A stretch of 64,000 bases of DNA from Talpa occidentalis (GCF_014898055.3 NW_023605194.1:99393258-99457257), one strand, 5' to 3'; shown: positions 33,735-45,765, counted from the first letter of the stretch. A program made the numbers and translations. Notes: generated by a model from the letters alone, not told the origin.

Positions 33735-34034
33735 TAAAGGCTTTTTTTTTTTTTTTTTTAGAGGATGATATACTTGACTGTTAAATGTTTAAACTCACTG
33801 GATTCAGTAATGGCTTAGTTTTTGAAAAATGAAGACCTGTTTTTCTTTCACTCAGACCAACCATTACAATAATGAAAATAGACTTTCCTGCTCTGGGGGC
33901 CAGAAGCAGTGTACTTCTGTCAGCTAATGGGCAGAAGACCTTCAGTGAACTCAAAATTTTACTAAATTATAAATTTTTCTTTAGCAAACTGCCTTAATAG
34001 CTAGTACTGAGTGACTCAAGAAAGCTAAAGCTGT

Positions 34035-34410
34035 CTGTGTTTGTCTGCTCGGGCTGCCATAACAAAATACCAGAACAGGTCCTTCAAACACTGCTACCTC
34101 AGAGCTCCAGCAACTGGGAGCCCAAGATCTGGGGGCCAGGAAATCAGGTAAGACCTCTCTTGCCTGCAAAGTCACCATCTTCCTGCGTCTGCATGCAGTC
34201 TTTCTCTTTGCGCATGTGGGGAGAGAGCAAAATCCCTGGTGCCTCTGCCACTTGTCATAATGCACAGTCCTATTGGATTTGAAACTTACCCTTAAGACCT
34301 CCTTTAATCTTAAGTATCTCCTGATAGGTCCTATCCCTAAATACAGTCACACTGTGTGTTAGGGCTTCAACATATGAATTTGAGGGGACACAGTTTAGTC
34401 CGTAATATTC
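34035..34410 (-). mobile_element. MLT1-type LTR (ERVL-MaLR), solo
   Basis: The reverse complement runs from a TATTACGG.CTAAACTGTGTCCCC end through CATATGTTGAAGCCC to GTTATGGCAGCC at the other end. This is the MaLR LTR order (…TGTCCCCTCAAATTCATATGTTG…TTTGTTATGGCAGCCC). No internal region is seen. Opposing frames of 81 and 94 codons within it are noncoding. Confidence 0.75.
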
Positions 34411-34444
34411 TCCATCTACCTGATGACATTTTACTGCCAAGTCT

Positions 34445-35165
34445 ATTTTTTAATAATTTTTTAATGATGTAATATTGCATTATAACACATTTCAGGAGGG
34501 CATCATTGAAAATGTGTATGTATTACATTAAGTTCACCACTAAAAGTCCAATTCTATCCTCACAATACATTCGACCCATTTTACCCAATTTATTGACAAT
34601 CACTACCTCCCCACCTCACCCCCCTGCAAATCTTCCCTTCCCATCTGGTAACTACTAATTTGGTCTTATAATCTAAAAGCTTAATTTTGTTTTAGTTTAT
34701 CCATTTGTTTTTCTCTTTATACCATATATGAGTGAAATCATCAGGTGTTTTTCTTTCTCCCTCTGACTTACTTCACTTAGCATAAAACTCTCTAGATCCA
34801 TCCATGTGGTGGCAAATGGCAGGATTTCATTTTTTTTTTTAAAGCTGAGTAGTATTTCATGCTGCATACACGCTACATTTTCTTTATCCACTTGTTATCT
34901 GACCAGCACTTAGGTTGTTTCCAGCGCTGAGCTATTGTGTAATATATAATGTGGCAATAAGCAGGGGGATGCATATACCTCTTCACTTTAGTGTTTTTGT
35001 ATTCATCAAGTAAATACTCAAAAATAAGGTAACTGAGGAATTCCTAATTTCAAGTTTTTGAGAACTCCTCATACTGCTTTCCATCATGGCTACACCAATT
35101 TATATTCCCATCAATAATACACAAATGTTCTCTTCTCTTCATGTCCTCTCTAATACTTGTTGTTT
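34445..35165 (-). mobile_element. L1 3' end, antisense
   Basis: It shows TTTAATGATGTAATATTGCATTATAAC (3' UTR), ATACCATATATGAGTGAAATCATCAGG, CCATCCATGTGGTGGCAAATGGCAGG, GCTGAGTAGTATTTCATGC and ATACACAAATGTTC in reversed L1 order. It is older than the copy at 42991-43592. Confidence 0.8.
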
Positions 35166-35316
35166 CTTGTCTTTTGAGGAATGCCTTTTCTTACAAATGT
35201 GAAGTAATATTACTTTGTGGATTTGATTTTTTTTTCTGTGCTTGTTCCAAGATAGATGTGGGGCTTGTGGAGCTGAGTTCTCCTGGAATCCCTCTCTTTA
35301 TCTCATCAAGCCTTAG

Positions 35317-35317
<1 letters not shown>

Positions 35318-35354
<37 letters not shown>

Positions 35355-35357
35355 CCC
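35318..35357. repeat. (TC)n/(TTTC)n microsatellite
   Basis: CTCTCTCTCT of about 24 bp leads into TTTCTTTCTTTCTT. A frame across it encodes a Ser/Leu run and is not a gene. Confidence 0.9.
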
Positions 35358-35359
35358 TC

Positions 35360-36310
35360 TTCTCCCCATTCCCAAGTAAAGGTGTTTTTTTTTTTTTTTC
35401 TGTACCATCTCTTCTTACTTTTTCTTCTCCTCTTTTTGACTCTAACTAAACTTTGAGGCTAGATGCAGTTATTTCTGTACATTACAAAATTGTAGTGACT
35501 GCGTTCTTCAAAATAGGTTGCTGATATTCTAATGGGAATAAAAATGATTTTTAAAAATTGTATCTCAAGTCTGTTAGTGTGGTATTATTGCATAATCCTA
35601 TTTTGGAATAGTAAATCTAAGCCTTGTTGAGTAGTATGTAATATATTTTTGTGATTCACTTTATATATGTGATAAAAAAGAGAAATAATTACAAGCAATA
35701 AAATATTTTATATGTGACAAAGTAGAGCTTGAAATGCAAGTCGTTCTGCTTTATTGTAATGTGAAGAGAAATGTTTTTCCTTTGGGTCCTTGACCTCTGT
35801 ATATTAGGTAAGTGACAGTACTTAACAGCAAGCAATGCAGGGAGCTGTTAAACCAAAAAGAACAAGTGGAATGAGCCATAGAAAAACTCTTAAGCAGAAG
35901 AGCTGATTCCTCCTTATATAATCATCTTTGATTGCCAGTAAGACTTAGAGATGATTAAACTGAAGAGGAAGTAAGTGTTACCAGTATACACTTACATACC
36001 TTGTTAGCAAGTTGTTGAAACTCTTTAAAAAGCACTGGATCTAGTGCTGTGATGATCCAGAAAATGTAAATCATTCTTTTCCCCAAACTTCTTACTAGGT
36101 ATGCAGAAACCACTAGTTCTTCTGAAAATTTCATACAGGCATCAGTTTTCACATTTTGTGAGTTCTTTATGCTATGAACTTTCTAGTTGCTATGAACTTT
36201 CTAGTTATTAGGATTCTTTTCCTAGGTGACTCTTTAACAGAGTAGTTAATGCTTAAGGTAAGGTTTTTTTTTTTTAATTATTTCTGGTTTCAGTTAATGT
36301 ACCATCAAAA
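35360..36310. other. Intergenic: no gene seen
   Basis: AT-rich sequence with a T-run at 35383-35399. An 18-bp tandem duplication lies near its right end (36171-36206). Confidence 0.5.
36171..36206. repeat. 18-bp tandem duplication
   Basis: GCTATGAACTTTCTAGTT occurs twice in a row, identical in both units. Confidence 0.95.
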
Positions 36311-36314
36311 GACT

Positions 36315-36600
36315 TACATCTCCCTTTATTTATTTCATAAGTATTTATTGAAAAACTTTGTTGTAAAGCATTACTTTATATTCTGGAAACACATAATGAT
36401 TAAATCACAAATTATACTCTTAAGGAGCTCACTTTCTAGCAGGAGTGAGAGAGAAAGGAATACATACTTTCCATTAATTTCACTTAATGGAAGTCTTAAT
36501 AAAAATGTTATGGGGCACAGTGAGATAATAAAGGGAAGGGCAGGAAAAGGCACCACACAGGAGGTAACTCTCTTGCTGTGTCTTGAAGGATGAGTAGGAG
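36315..36600 (-). mobile_element. L2 3' end, antisense
   Basis: TTTATTTCATAAGTATTTATTGA followed by AAGGAGCTCACTTTCTAGCAGGAG and later CTTGAAGGATGAGTAGGAG is the reverse of the L2 3' region (…CTCCAT..GGGCAGG…CAATAAATATTTGTTGAATGAA). The 114-codon frame is incidental. Confidence 0.65.
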
Positions 36601-36604
36601 TTTC

Positions 36605-37845
36605 CTAGACTGACAAAGAGAAAGCATTTCCTCTCAAAATCGACTGTAATGTGCTAAGACAGAGAGTAGTGAAAACGGTGATTGTAAAACTGCATTCTTA
36701 TTTTAGTTGTATTCTGCTTGACTCCAGGGAAAATCAGAATAACTTCATTTTTGATAAATTCTTGCCCATTAATCTGTTAAAAAAAAGGAAGTCCTAGCAT
36801 ATTTATACATATTTGTATACTGGTGTGTAAGGGTGAAGGTCATCCTTAAATCCAGAATGATTTGTTTTTATGCAAGTATTTTATGGTATAGTTTCTTTTT
36901 TACTTCTGTAAAAACAAAGGTAAACTGCTCTTAAATGACAGTCATGCAGCAAGAAGGAGAGGTTTGCATAGGTTTGTCTTCACGACAGCACTCACTTTAA
37001 TCTGCCCAGAAAGAGGCAGTTTCAGAGAAACATTCTGGATGGATGTGATGTGGCTGTTCTCTCAGGTCATGAAGGGTGTGAGAGCTGGTGGAAGGTGGTG
37101 GTTCTGCTCTGTTCTTCCCACTCACCCTTGAAGTTGTCTAAGGAAGGGAGCTGCTGTGCTGGTTTATTTATTAGTTCAGGTATGATTTCCTCTCTGTTTC
37201 TTACATTTTATGTGGCAGGTTTGAGAATTCACTGACAGATGCAGTGACTCTCTCTCCCAGCCTTACGTGATGCTCAGGTCCTCCCAAGATGTAGATTTAG
37301 GTGGGGACAGGGGGAGTGTGGGAAAAGAGCAGTTTGGCCAAACCACAAAATCTCTGCCAGAAGCCTGTCTTTGTGGTCATTGGTCACTGACTCCAAGATA
37401 TTTTGTTTTCTGTTGGGTTATGCCTCCTTATATAGAGCTGCCCTGGGAGATTTGTGGTCAGAAGGGGAAGGGAAGAATGATCAATAGGTTTGTGGCATTT
37501 TTGTATTTTTGGATAGAGTACAACCAAATCCTATCTAAAGTATGTTCATTCCTAAAGTATGTTCATTCCATTTAGTGGTCTCAGCAGCTGGAGAGTGAAA
37601 GGTGAACTCACACTTAGGGACCAAAATTGCACATAGAGGCGTCAGAGCATCGCTGGGTCAGCGGTTCCCAGGTCATGCTGGAAGCACCCAAGAGAAAAGG
37701 TGAATCTTGAGGCAAAAGAGACTAGATCGATATTTGCTGAGGCTTTAGAAAATAAGAAATACAGAGTTGTGGGCATGTTTATTGAAATGAATACTTAATT
37801 AATAAAATTTGGTTACACAAATCCATTAATCCAAAAATTTCAGTC
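36605..37845. other. Intergenic: no gene seen
   Basis: Contains a 17-bp tandem duplication (37535-37568) and no recognised transposon. Two frames (37050-37235, 37267-37575) have no recognisable domain. Confidence 0.45.
37535..37568. repeat. 17-bp tandem duplication
   Basis: CTAAAGTATGTTCATTC is repeated exactly twice, head to tail. Confidence 0.95.
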
Positions 37846-37849
37846 TGAG

Positions 37850-38240
37850 TGATTCATCCTCCAAAGTTCTTGAACAAACATTTAAAGATTAATGTACGAA
37901 AATCTTCACTGAAGCCTTATTTGAAAAATTGGCAAAAACCCACATTATCATCATAGAGAACTGCTTAAAAAGCCACAAAAATTTATAGTACGTTGTACAA
38001 TAGAATATCAAACGTATTGACAAGAATGATATTTACATCGTCATATTTACTGTGCAGAAATGCAGGATTAAGTATGAAAGTAAGGTACAAAATATTACAA
38101 TGTGATCCTATTTGTGTAACAGCAAAAAACATGCATGCTTCCAAATTCATAAACGTTCCAGGAAAAATACCTTTCCCAAACACACAATTGTTGTGCTTGA
38201 GGAATCTGTGGAGTTCACGCAAACGTATTTTTAAAACTTA
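37850..38240 (+). mobile_element. L1-type fragment, sense
   Basis: TGTACAATAGAATATCAAACG, AAGTATGAAAGTAAGGTACAAAATATTACAATGTGATCC and TTTTGTGTAACAGC-like text follow the L1 3' ORF2/UTR order (…GATACAAAATTATATATACAGTATGATCCCAATTTTG). Confidence 0.5.
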
Positions 38241-38244
38241 AGCA

Positions 38245-38860
38245 CACGCCTTACTTTCATGATAAAATGGTTTTACGAGCTTGCTACTGACTTAGCCAGG
38301 TCATATCATCCCTGATCAAAAAAGGTAGACTCTGATCCTCGAGATGGTTCCCACAAATGAAGCCCTTTTTTAATGTGTGTTGCCACCAGGGGGAGGGAAA
38401 GCTCGTCCCCTAAAGAGACCATCTCTCCAGGTAGGGAGGAGTGAAGAAAGGTTTCATAGGACAAAAGGAAACGTGAGCACATGGGGCGTGGGAAGGGAAG
38501 TTTCTTCATTCTTAGGTCAGAGAGGGGTCTGGGCAGTCTAGAGGCTGGTAGGCACAGGGTTATTATTTCTGGAAAAGTTGCCCTTTTCCGTATTTCCAGT
38601 TAAAAATAACCCACGGTTACTCATCAGGCTCGGCTGTTATCAGCATCCTTGAAGGGATCAGAAATATTTTGCTAAGCTTTTAGCAACCCACCACCATGAC
38701 CCTGAGGAATGTGGTTCGGTGTGTTCAGCTAAACTTCAAGATTCAAGGTGCAGGCAGGATTTGTGTCATGGACCTTCACTCAGGCCTGACCACAAGCTCA
38801 GTGAGGTGAAGGAGGATGAAAATGTTAATATAATGAAAGCACAATATATAACATTACATC
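38245..38860. other. Intergenic: no gene; holds the CTCF-like site
   Basis: This unique-looking, moderately GC-richer stretch has no recognised repeat before the SINE at 38881. Confidence 0.45.
38382..38397 (+). promoter_or_regulatory. CTCF-like motif
   Basis: GCCACCAGGGGGAGGG matches the CTCF core pattern CCASYAGRKGGCRS at all but one core position (A instead of C after GGGGG). It is in unique sequence, not in a SINE. Occupancy is unknown. Confidence 0.5.
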
Positions 38861-38880
38861 AAATAAACTATACAGCTTTT

Positions 38881-39152
38881 TTTTTTTTAAAAAAATTTAT
38901 TTACTTATGCATGCAAGAGCTGGGGTGCAGGGCAGAGATGTGGGGGGTGAGAGGCTTCACCAGATACAGAGTGGGAAGAGAACAGGCAGACTGACGGAAA
39001 TACACTGCTAAGGGGGCCAGTGGACAAGACAGGAGAGGTCTGCTGCGCCACATGGGCTGCTCCCTGGCTGGCCAGAGATCGAACTCATGCTGCAGAGGCT
39101 GCGGACTGCTTCACAGTGTGGTGCTCAACCCCCTGTGCCACCAGGGAGGCCC
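38881..39152 (-). mobile_element. tRNA-derived SINE, type B
   Basis: This minus-strand copy is flanked by TAAACTATACAGCTTT at 38864-38879 and 39153-39168. Confidence 0.93.
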
Positions 39153-39179
39153 TAAACTATACAGCTTTGCTAACTTGTT

Positions 39180-40260
39180 TCCTTGAAGCACCTCTCTTTA
39201 CTTGTCTTCTGTGACATCATTCCTGAAGGATTTTTTGAATCATCCTAAGTCCCCAGTCATTTTTGATTCTTTGTTACTGCTTTCTTTTCTTCTCTCTCCT
39301 AAAGATTTGTGTTGGACCTATTCTCTGGGGAGACATTCTCCAGACACACTCATTTGCCTGTTCCCTTTGGTTTCACTTTCCATCTCTAAGCTGATGATTC
39401 TAAGATCTAGGTCGCATCACAACATCCTTTTCTGAGTCCCAGATCAATAGATCTAAATGCCTTCTAAAATCTATACTTCACTCTCACAAAACAAAACTAT
39501 TACTCTCATGGTCTCAAACAATGCTATCTTTCTTCAATATTTATGTGCTTGTAAATGTCAACAGTGAAAGACCACTGGAAGACATCAGTTGTCAAATTGC
39601 GTTTGTTATTTGCTGCAGCAAGAAAGATGGCTTGCACTGGGAATGTGGGGCATCTCAGTATAAGCGTGTTAGGAAGGGATCAATACAAAAGGTGAGGTTG
39701 TGTTAGGTGACGTTGGAGAGGTTTCACTTATTTTGCTGTTGCCTCTGGATTGGGTTATTCATCAGAGCAATTCTAAAATTGGGTATCCTGATATTTGGTA
39801 TGCATTAGGCAGGAGGACTAAGAAAGGCAGATGTTTGTGGCTGATAGAAAGCAGCAGTCACTCGTGTTTGTTTGAATTGTTTGCTCATTTTTGTGGTTTT
39901 CAATATGTTTTTATTTTATTTATGCTGAGTATTAAGAGAGCCTTGTTTTCTCATGCACCATCATGATCATAGAATGAATTCCTGATGTTGATGTGCTGTG
40001 CCCTTGTTTATATTCAGCAGGAGAACACCATGGCCAGCTACTTGGCAGCAGTAACAGGGACACTCATTTTTTTCTCACAACCATAGATTTAGCAGCCCAA
40101 ACCAGAAACCCAGGTATCATCTTTAAATCCTTTATCTTTAACCAACACATTGAGCCATTTTCACGCTATTTTGATAGTTCCAAATGACTGTAAAATTCAT
40201 CAGCTTCTCCTTCCCCTCTCTGCTGCGTCATCTCTCATTTTTTTTCTACCATGTTAGGTG
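39180..40260 (+). mobile_element. L2 ORF2-region fragments, sense
   Basis: TCTAAGCTGATGATTCTAAGATCTAGGTC and GAGTCCCAGATCAATAGATC match the L2 segment with 'tacgctgatgactcccaaatctacatctc…gagctccagactc'. After an interruption (about 39500-40070), GCCCAAACCAGAAACCCAGGTATCATC matches the next L2 segment. All frames are broken. Confidence 0.6.
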
Positions 40261-40347
40261 GTCTGAGTACTTTCAATTTGCTCCTTCCTTGTTGATTTTA
40301 TTGATTTCTTTTGGGATGCCATTCCTATTAAAATTTATTCTTCCTTT

Positions 40348-40620
40348 ATTTTTTTAAAGATTTATTTACTTATGCATACAAGAGCTGGGGTACAGGCCAG
40401 AGGTGTGGGCAGTGAGAGGATTCACCAGAGACAAAGTAGGGAACAGAACAGGCTGATTGACCGAAGTACACTGCTGAGGGGAGCAGCAGGCGAGGCAGAA
40501 GAGGTCTGCTGCAACATGTGGGTAGCTCCCTGGCCGGCCAGGGGATCAAACTCATGCTGCAGAGGCTGTGGACAGCTTGATAGATTGTGTCTTAACCAAT
40601 TTCACCATCAGGGAGGCCCA
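40348..40620 (-). mobile_element. tRNA-derived SINE, type B
   Basis: This minus-strand copy is flanked by AAAATTTATTCTTCCTTT and its near copy AAAATTTATACTTCTTTT (40621-40638). The 121-codon frame on the plus strand is SINE sequence. Confidence 0.92.
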
Positions 40621-40644
40621 AAAATTTATACTTCTTTTAAAACA

Positions 40645-40705
40645 ATAGTTTTCCATCTTGGCTGTCAATTCGGATCACCTCTGGAGGTTTTAAACACTAT
40701 TCCCC
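40645..40705. mobile_element. MER5-like hAT fragment
   Basis: GTTTTCCATCTTGGCTGTCAATTCGGATCACCTCTGGAGGTTTTAAAC follows the MER5A-type end (TTCTCAA.CTTGGCTGCACATTAGAATCACCTGGGGAGCTTTTAAAA). Confidence 0.65.
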
Positions 40706-40709
40706 TTTC

Positions 40710-42970
40710 TGAGAAGAAAGATTGCACTAATGTTTAATTCTATGCATTTTCTGTAGCTAATTCTTCTACTAAAATTAAGACTTATCACCTAACTAAAGTT
40801 TGAAGGAAACGTGACTAGCTAGAAGCGGTTCATGGAGGGAAAGAAAGACAAAAAAGACGAAGAATGAAAATTCCTTTAAGTACTATGGAAAGTGTGATAT
40901 TGCGATGTCTACTACGAAATATATATTTGTTCTTCAAACTCGTTCCTCTCACAGAGCTCCTAAGCCCTTGAAATTTCTTGAGAGATAAGAGCAATGAGAG
41001 ACAATATTTGGTCACTAGTTATTGATGGTGAAATGGATATCTCGTTATTTGTAACAAGCTCCTTTTGAATATAATTGGATTTATGTCAATGAGGGGACTT
41101 TAGGAACTTATTAAGAAAACAAGATTATCAGAGGAATCAACCATGCAATTAGAGGGTAGGAAATTTCTCATTTCTTACCTCTCCCTCACCCCCTCACTTC
41201 CAGGAGAGAAGAGAATAGATGGAGATTGACCAGTGACTTAATTGTGCCAATGTGATAAAGACACCATAAAGACCCCAAAGATGGAAACTTCTGGTTTGGT
41301 GAATACTTAGTAGTGCTGGGAGTGGTGCTTTCAGAAAGAGGGTGGAAACCCTCTCCCTTTCTTCTTACCTTGCTCCATGTAGTTCATCCACCTAGCTGTT
41401 CTGAATTATATCCTTTCAGAATGAACAGATAGTCTAGTAAGAAAAGTGTTTCTCTGCATTCTGTGAGCCCACTCCAGCAAATTAAACCTAAGAAAGGGCA
41501 TATTGGAACTCCCACCTATAGTCTGCAGCTTAGAAATACAGGCTGTGCTAGCAACTGAGGTTTAGAGTGGGGGTTAGAGGCCTGTTTATGAGAAAGATGG
41601 ATCTGATGCCACATCAGGGCAAAAAGTGTCTCTGCATTGACATTGTGCTGGAGTCTAATTGCTTGGTGACTTAGGGAATGCCTCCTGACAACACTCTCCC
41701 TCTCAACACACACACACACAGACACACAAACACATAAATGTTGGGATTGATGATCAAAACCTGTTAGGGAGAAATAAAAGGGAGCTGAACTACAAAGGGA
41801 CATTAAATTAGCTCATCGTTATGGCAGGATGTTGAGGCTCTGAGAAACCAGCCAAAAAAATCACCTCTCAGAAAGGGCTTTCCTTTGAAAGATGAGAAGA
41901 AAAGCAGATCTCCATGACTCTAGCAAAGCTGCTACTTGTCCTCTACAGAAGACGCACTGTGGAGATTCATCAACCAATACTGAGGGTTTCTTTATCATAA
42001 TTCTCAGTGCTAGCCTTTGGCAGAAAACACATTCATTTCTTTTAGCAGTCCTTGCTGAAGCAAAATGTGTTGGGTAGCAAGTAGTAGTATGTTTCAACAA
42101 CTGGGACTAAGAGCATGTCTTGCTCTTTGTGTTGGAGTGGCCCAGGCGGCTGAGCTTTCCATCCCTCAGCACTGAGGGCAGCCAGGGTGCTCGGCCCCCA
42201 ATTTCCAGCACTGCCCACGTGGAGGAGACGATGCCTGCACAGCACCATGGTCTGACTCCACCCCTGACATCCCAAGTAAGTGGGTTGCTGATAGAAGCGG
42301 CCATTTTTGTGAGCCTTTAAAAAGGAAAGTGGTTTGGCCTAAAATAAATTTTCTTTTGCTGATAACCTTATCCTAACTCTTTGTGACTATGAAAACCTAT
42401 TTTGTGCAATTCCTTGCAGAGTCTCTCTACTTGCTGGATGGGATGCTGAATCATTTAACGAAATCAATTAGATGTCTAAGTTTATGCAAAGATTTTTTTT
42501 CTTCCAAAGTTTAAAATTCTGATATTCTGATTTGCTATTTGCTGAACAATGACAAAGGGCAAAGCACAGAGCTGTAAGGAGTTGGTGGTAAGTCATCTCA
42601 AAATTATTTTTCCACAGTCATCCCTTCAGAGAAGACCATCACTATCCTATGTGGGGAACTTTTCTCTCTCATTCTCAACAGATGAATTTATAAGACATTG
42701 GATCTGAGGGGAATGATTTCATTCTCTGCTGTTTTCTAAGTTCTCTATAGTTATTCTTACATTTCCTCTTTGCATTCTATAGAAAAAGGACACGTAAGTT
42801 TGTAAGAATTATCTATAATCTTGAGCCCATCTTTAGAGCACATTTCAGTAAACATTTTTCTGTACAGTACCAGATGGTTAATGTTTTAAGTTTTATGATC
42901 TGTGACTTCTTTTCCTCCTTCTCTGAAATGCTTGAAAATTGAACCTCAAACAAAAAAATCCCTGAGCTTA
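40710..42970. other. Intergenic: no gene seen
   Basis: No SINE in 2.3 kb. A (CA)n microsatellite lies at 41705-41729. A GC-richer patch at 42130-42300 carries four overlapping small frames without recognisable domains. Confidence 0.45.
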
Positions 42971-42990
42971 ATTTGACCCATAGGAATTTT

Positions 42991-43592
42991 TTTTATATGT
43001 ATAACCATGATTATTTATTTATTTATTTTTTTAATTTAAATTTTATTTTTATATTCCCCATACAATTACAATCCCCTTACTTTGACCCCAATCCCTCCTT
43101 TCCCTGCCCCCCACCCCCATAGAGTGTCTCTGGTTCATAGTTGTTTGTTGATTTTGATATTTTCTTTCTTAAAGTTATTCTTTTTCCTGGTTCCTTATTT
43201 AAGTTTTCCAGATTCCTGCTATGAGTGAGACCATCCGGTATTTTTCTTTTTCTTTCCGGCTTATTTTGCTGAGCATGATGCCTTCCAGCTCCATCCATGT
43301 TGCTGCAAATTGCATGTGTTTATCTTTTTTTGAATGCTGAGTAATATTCCATGGTGTGTATGTACCACATCTTCTTGATCCAGTCATCTATTTTTGGGCA
43401 TTTGGGTTGTTTCCAAAGCTTAGCTATTGTAAACAGTGCTGCTATAAACATAGGGGTGCAGGTGCTCTTTGGAATTGATGTTTCTTTGTCCTTCGGGTAA
43501 ATACCTAGGAGTGGAATTACTGGATCATATGGAAGCTCTATGTTTAGTAGGTCAAGAAATCTCCACACAGCTCTCCATAGTGGTTGGACCAG
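42991..43592 (-). mobile_element. 5'-truncated L1 insertion with target-site duplication
   Basis: GACCCATAGGAATTT occurs at 42975-42989 and 43593-43607. Between them, on the minus strand, are the last ~80 codons of L1 ORF2 (NIELPYDPVIPLLGIYPK, then IAKLWKQPKCP, WYIHTMEYYSAF) and a 3' UTR ending in an A-rich tail. The coding strand is well preserved but frameshifted near 43320-43390, where a second frame continues (YTPWNIT.., ATWMELEGIMLSK). It is the youngest-looking L1 in the window and is not mobile because it is truncated. Confidence 0.92.
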
Positions 43593-43693
43593 GACCCATA
43601 GGAATTTATACTACACCTTGCCATGCCCATTATTCCGTTTTCTCATATTTTTTTCTTCTCCCATTGACTCTTAGCTCACCTTTTCCCCATTCT

Positions 43694-43953
43694 ATTTTTT
43701 TTTTTAATTTATGCATACAAGAGCTGGGGTGTATTCCAGAGGTGTGGGGGGTTGAGAGGATTAATCAGAGAGAGTGGGGAGCAGAACAGGTAGATCCACT
43801 GAAATACACTGCTGAGGGGAGCAGCAGGCAATACAGAAGAGGTCTGCAGCACCCTGTGGGTCAGCTCCCTGGCTGGGGATTGAACTCTTGCTGCAGTGGC
43901 TGTTGTTATCTTCATAGTGCTGAGACTTAACCCCTTGCACTACCAGAGAGGCC
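43694..43953 (-). mobile_element. tRNA-derived SINE, type C
   Basis: This minus-strand copy has AGGTAGATCCACTGAAATACA, a GGTCAGCTCCCTGGCTGGGGATTGAA stretch and a GTGCTGAGACTTAACCCC loop, all type C marks. The tail is a T-run with few AAAT units. Confidence 0.88.
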
Positions 43954-43984
43954 TCAACCCTGTCACTATCATTTACTTATGCGG

Positions 43985-44095
43985 GCACTATGTCTTTTCC
44001 TCTTGAGATTGTGCACTTTTGAAGCTGGTTTTATTCATTTTTGTAGCTCCAGTGTCTGACTCACAATAGAATCACAGTGAATATACTCTTCTAAA
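43985..44095 (+). repeat. L2 3'-end-like fragment
   Basis: GAGATTGTGCACTTTTGAAGC, TTTTTGTAGCTCCAGTGTCTGACTCACAATAGAATCACAGTGAATA follows the L2 3' end (…TGTATCCCCAGCGCCTAGCACAGTGCCTGGCACATAGTAGGCGCTCAATAAA). Confidence 0.45.
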
Positions 44096-44099
44096 CAAT

Positions 44100-45765
44100 G
44101 GAAGAACACAAGGAGCACCATTTGCATCTCTCCATCTGTGTTACTATTTCTATTGTTATGATGAAAGAATGAAGGGTAGGGGATTTATGACAAAAACTAG
44201 TGCCAGGTAAATTAATTATCTCCAAAAACGGCTTTACATTTTACTTTGATGATGGTAGCCATGGCTTTTCTTTCTGGTGGATTTCTACCCTTAGGTCTGC
44301 TTCTAACATGAAAGACAGAAATTGTGCTTTTCAAATGGAATATGGCATTATCACCTATTATCAAGCATGTTGAAAGTAAGGGAAAAAAATAAGGGGAAGA
44401 ATAAACTTAATTTTGTTAGCGATGAGGAAAATATATTCCAAATGAAGATGAATAGAATCTTATTTTCCAAGTTTTAAGAATGCACTTAGATATCCAGTCA
44501 TTTGGTTATTTATCTAACAAGTACTATTAAGCATGTATTATATGCTCAAAACTGCTTTGAGAATTTCACACTGAAGAAGGCTGGGAAAGATCTTTTTAAT
44601 TTTTGTAATATACCTGCTTCTGACAATTGAAAATATCAGTCTATTTTTTGCCTTATAATTTGCAATAGCCATCAAAGACAAATGAATATACTTAAAGTGT
44701 ACTTGAAATATCAAAATAACTTCATAAATGGGTTCTATTATCTCTCTTCCCTGCTGACAATATTTTCTTGGCATAAAGAGATTTAAAGGTAGGAATAAAA
44801 TTTTATAGTCTTGATAGAAATAAAGGCATAGTAAAAAAAAAGATTTCAGGGAGAAGTTTTACTTGAAGTTTATAATTTTATTATTGGGAAATTAACTACC
44901 TAGAGGTTCACATCCCCCATCCCCAGAGATTATGCAGAAAGAGCAGAAACAACCAAAAGCCTCTCTTAAAAGCTAACAAATCAGTGGAGTAGATGAACAG
45001 TGTCTAGAGCTGATGAGTAAAAAGCAAAGTGCATTTGTATGTCGTGGTTTGGCTATTCTATCTTAATAAACTTGCTAATTTCCTCGCTGCTCTCCTTTTG
45101 GACTGGTTTGTAGAACCAGGAAACTCAGTATAAGCAGATCTTAGGCCTAGATGTCAGGTCCCTACCAAGAAACTGTGTAGTCACAGATGAGGTTCTCCGG
45201 GAACACAACTGTGAGACTGATTGGTGTGTGAGAAGTTGGAGATTATTCTCCAGACTAGGATGGTTGGGGAGAGAGCAAAGCAGAATTGGGCTGATGGTAG
45301 CACTGGTCAATCCGATCAGCAGCTATGAAATAGGAAACTTTTCCAGGTGATCCTGAATGCCAGCAGGTCCCTTCTCCAAATGCATAGGCCTGGGAAGGGA
45401 GCGGAAACTTGAATGAGGTGGTTGCCTTAGCTAGAAGCCTGGAAGGGAGATTCTGTGATCTGGCAAATGTCAAGCCTCCCAAAGCTGGGAAAAAAGTGCT
45501 TCTATCTTGAGTTTGAGATATGGGTGGTACGATTCCCACTGCATGGGGGCTATAGATACCTTAGGACATAGGAGTCTGAAGGTGAGGAACACAAGCGTTT
45601 GTGTCACGAGGCAATTTAATGAACAAAGTTGGGTGACATTGTGTCTGTGAAAGTGGATGTGTACAGCTGTCATGTCCTATCACTCAGTCTTCCCCCAGGT
45701 AACTGAATTAATTAATTGATTTGTGAATAAATCAATTCTCTGTGATATTCTGTGATGATCTTTGA
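44100..45765. other. Intergenic: no gene seen
   Basis: AT-rich on the left. 45100-45700 is more GC-balanced with three minus-strand frames of 61-94 codons, none with a recognisable domain. Confidence 0.45.

Noticed and set aside
41705..41729. (CA)n as a possible CRISPR-like or regulatory array
   Set aside because: It is a simple dinucleotide microsatellite with no spacer structure, and the genome is mammalian.
43469..43930. 153-codon plus-strand frame
   Set aside because: It spans the antisense strand of the L1 insertion and a SINE, both clearly transposon sequence.
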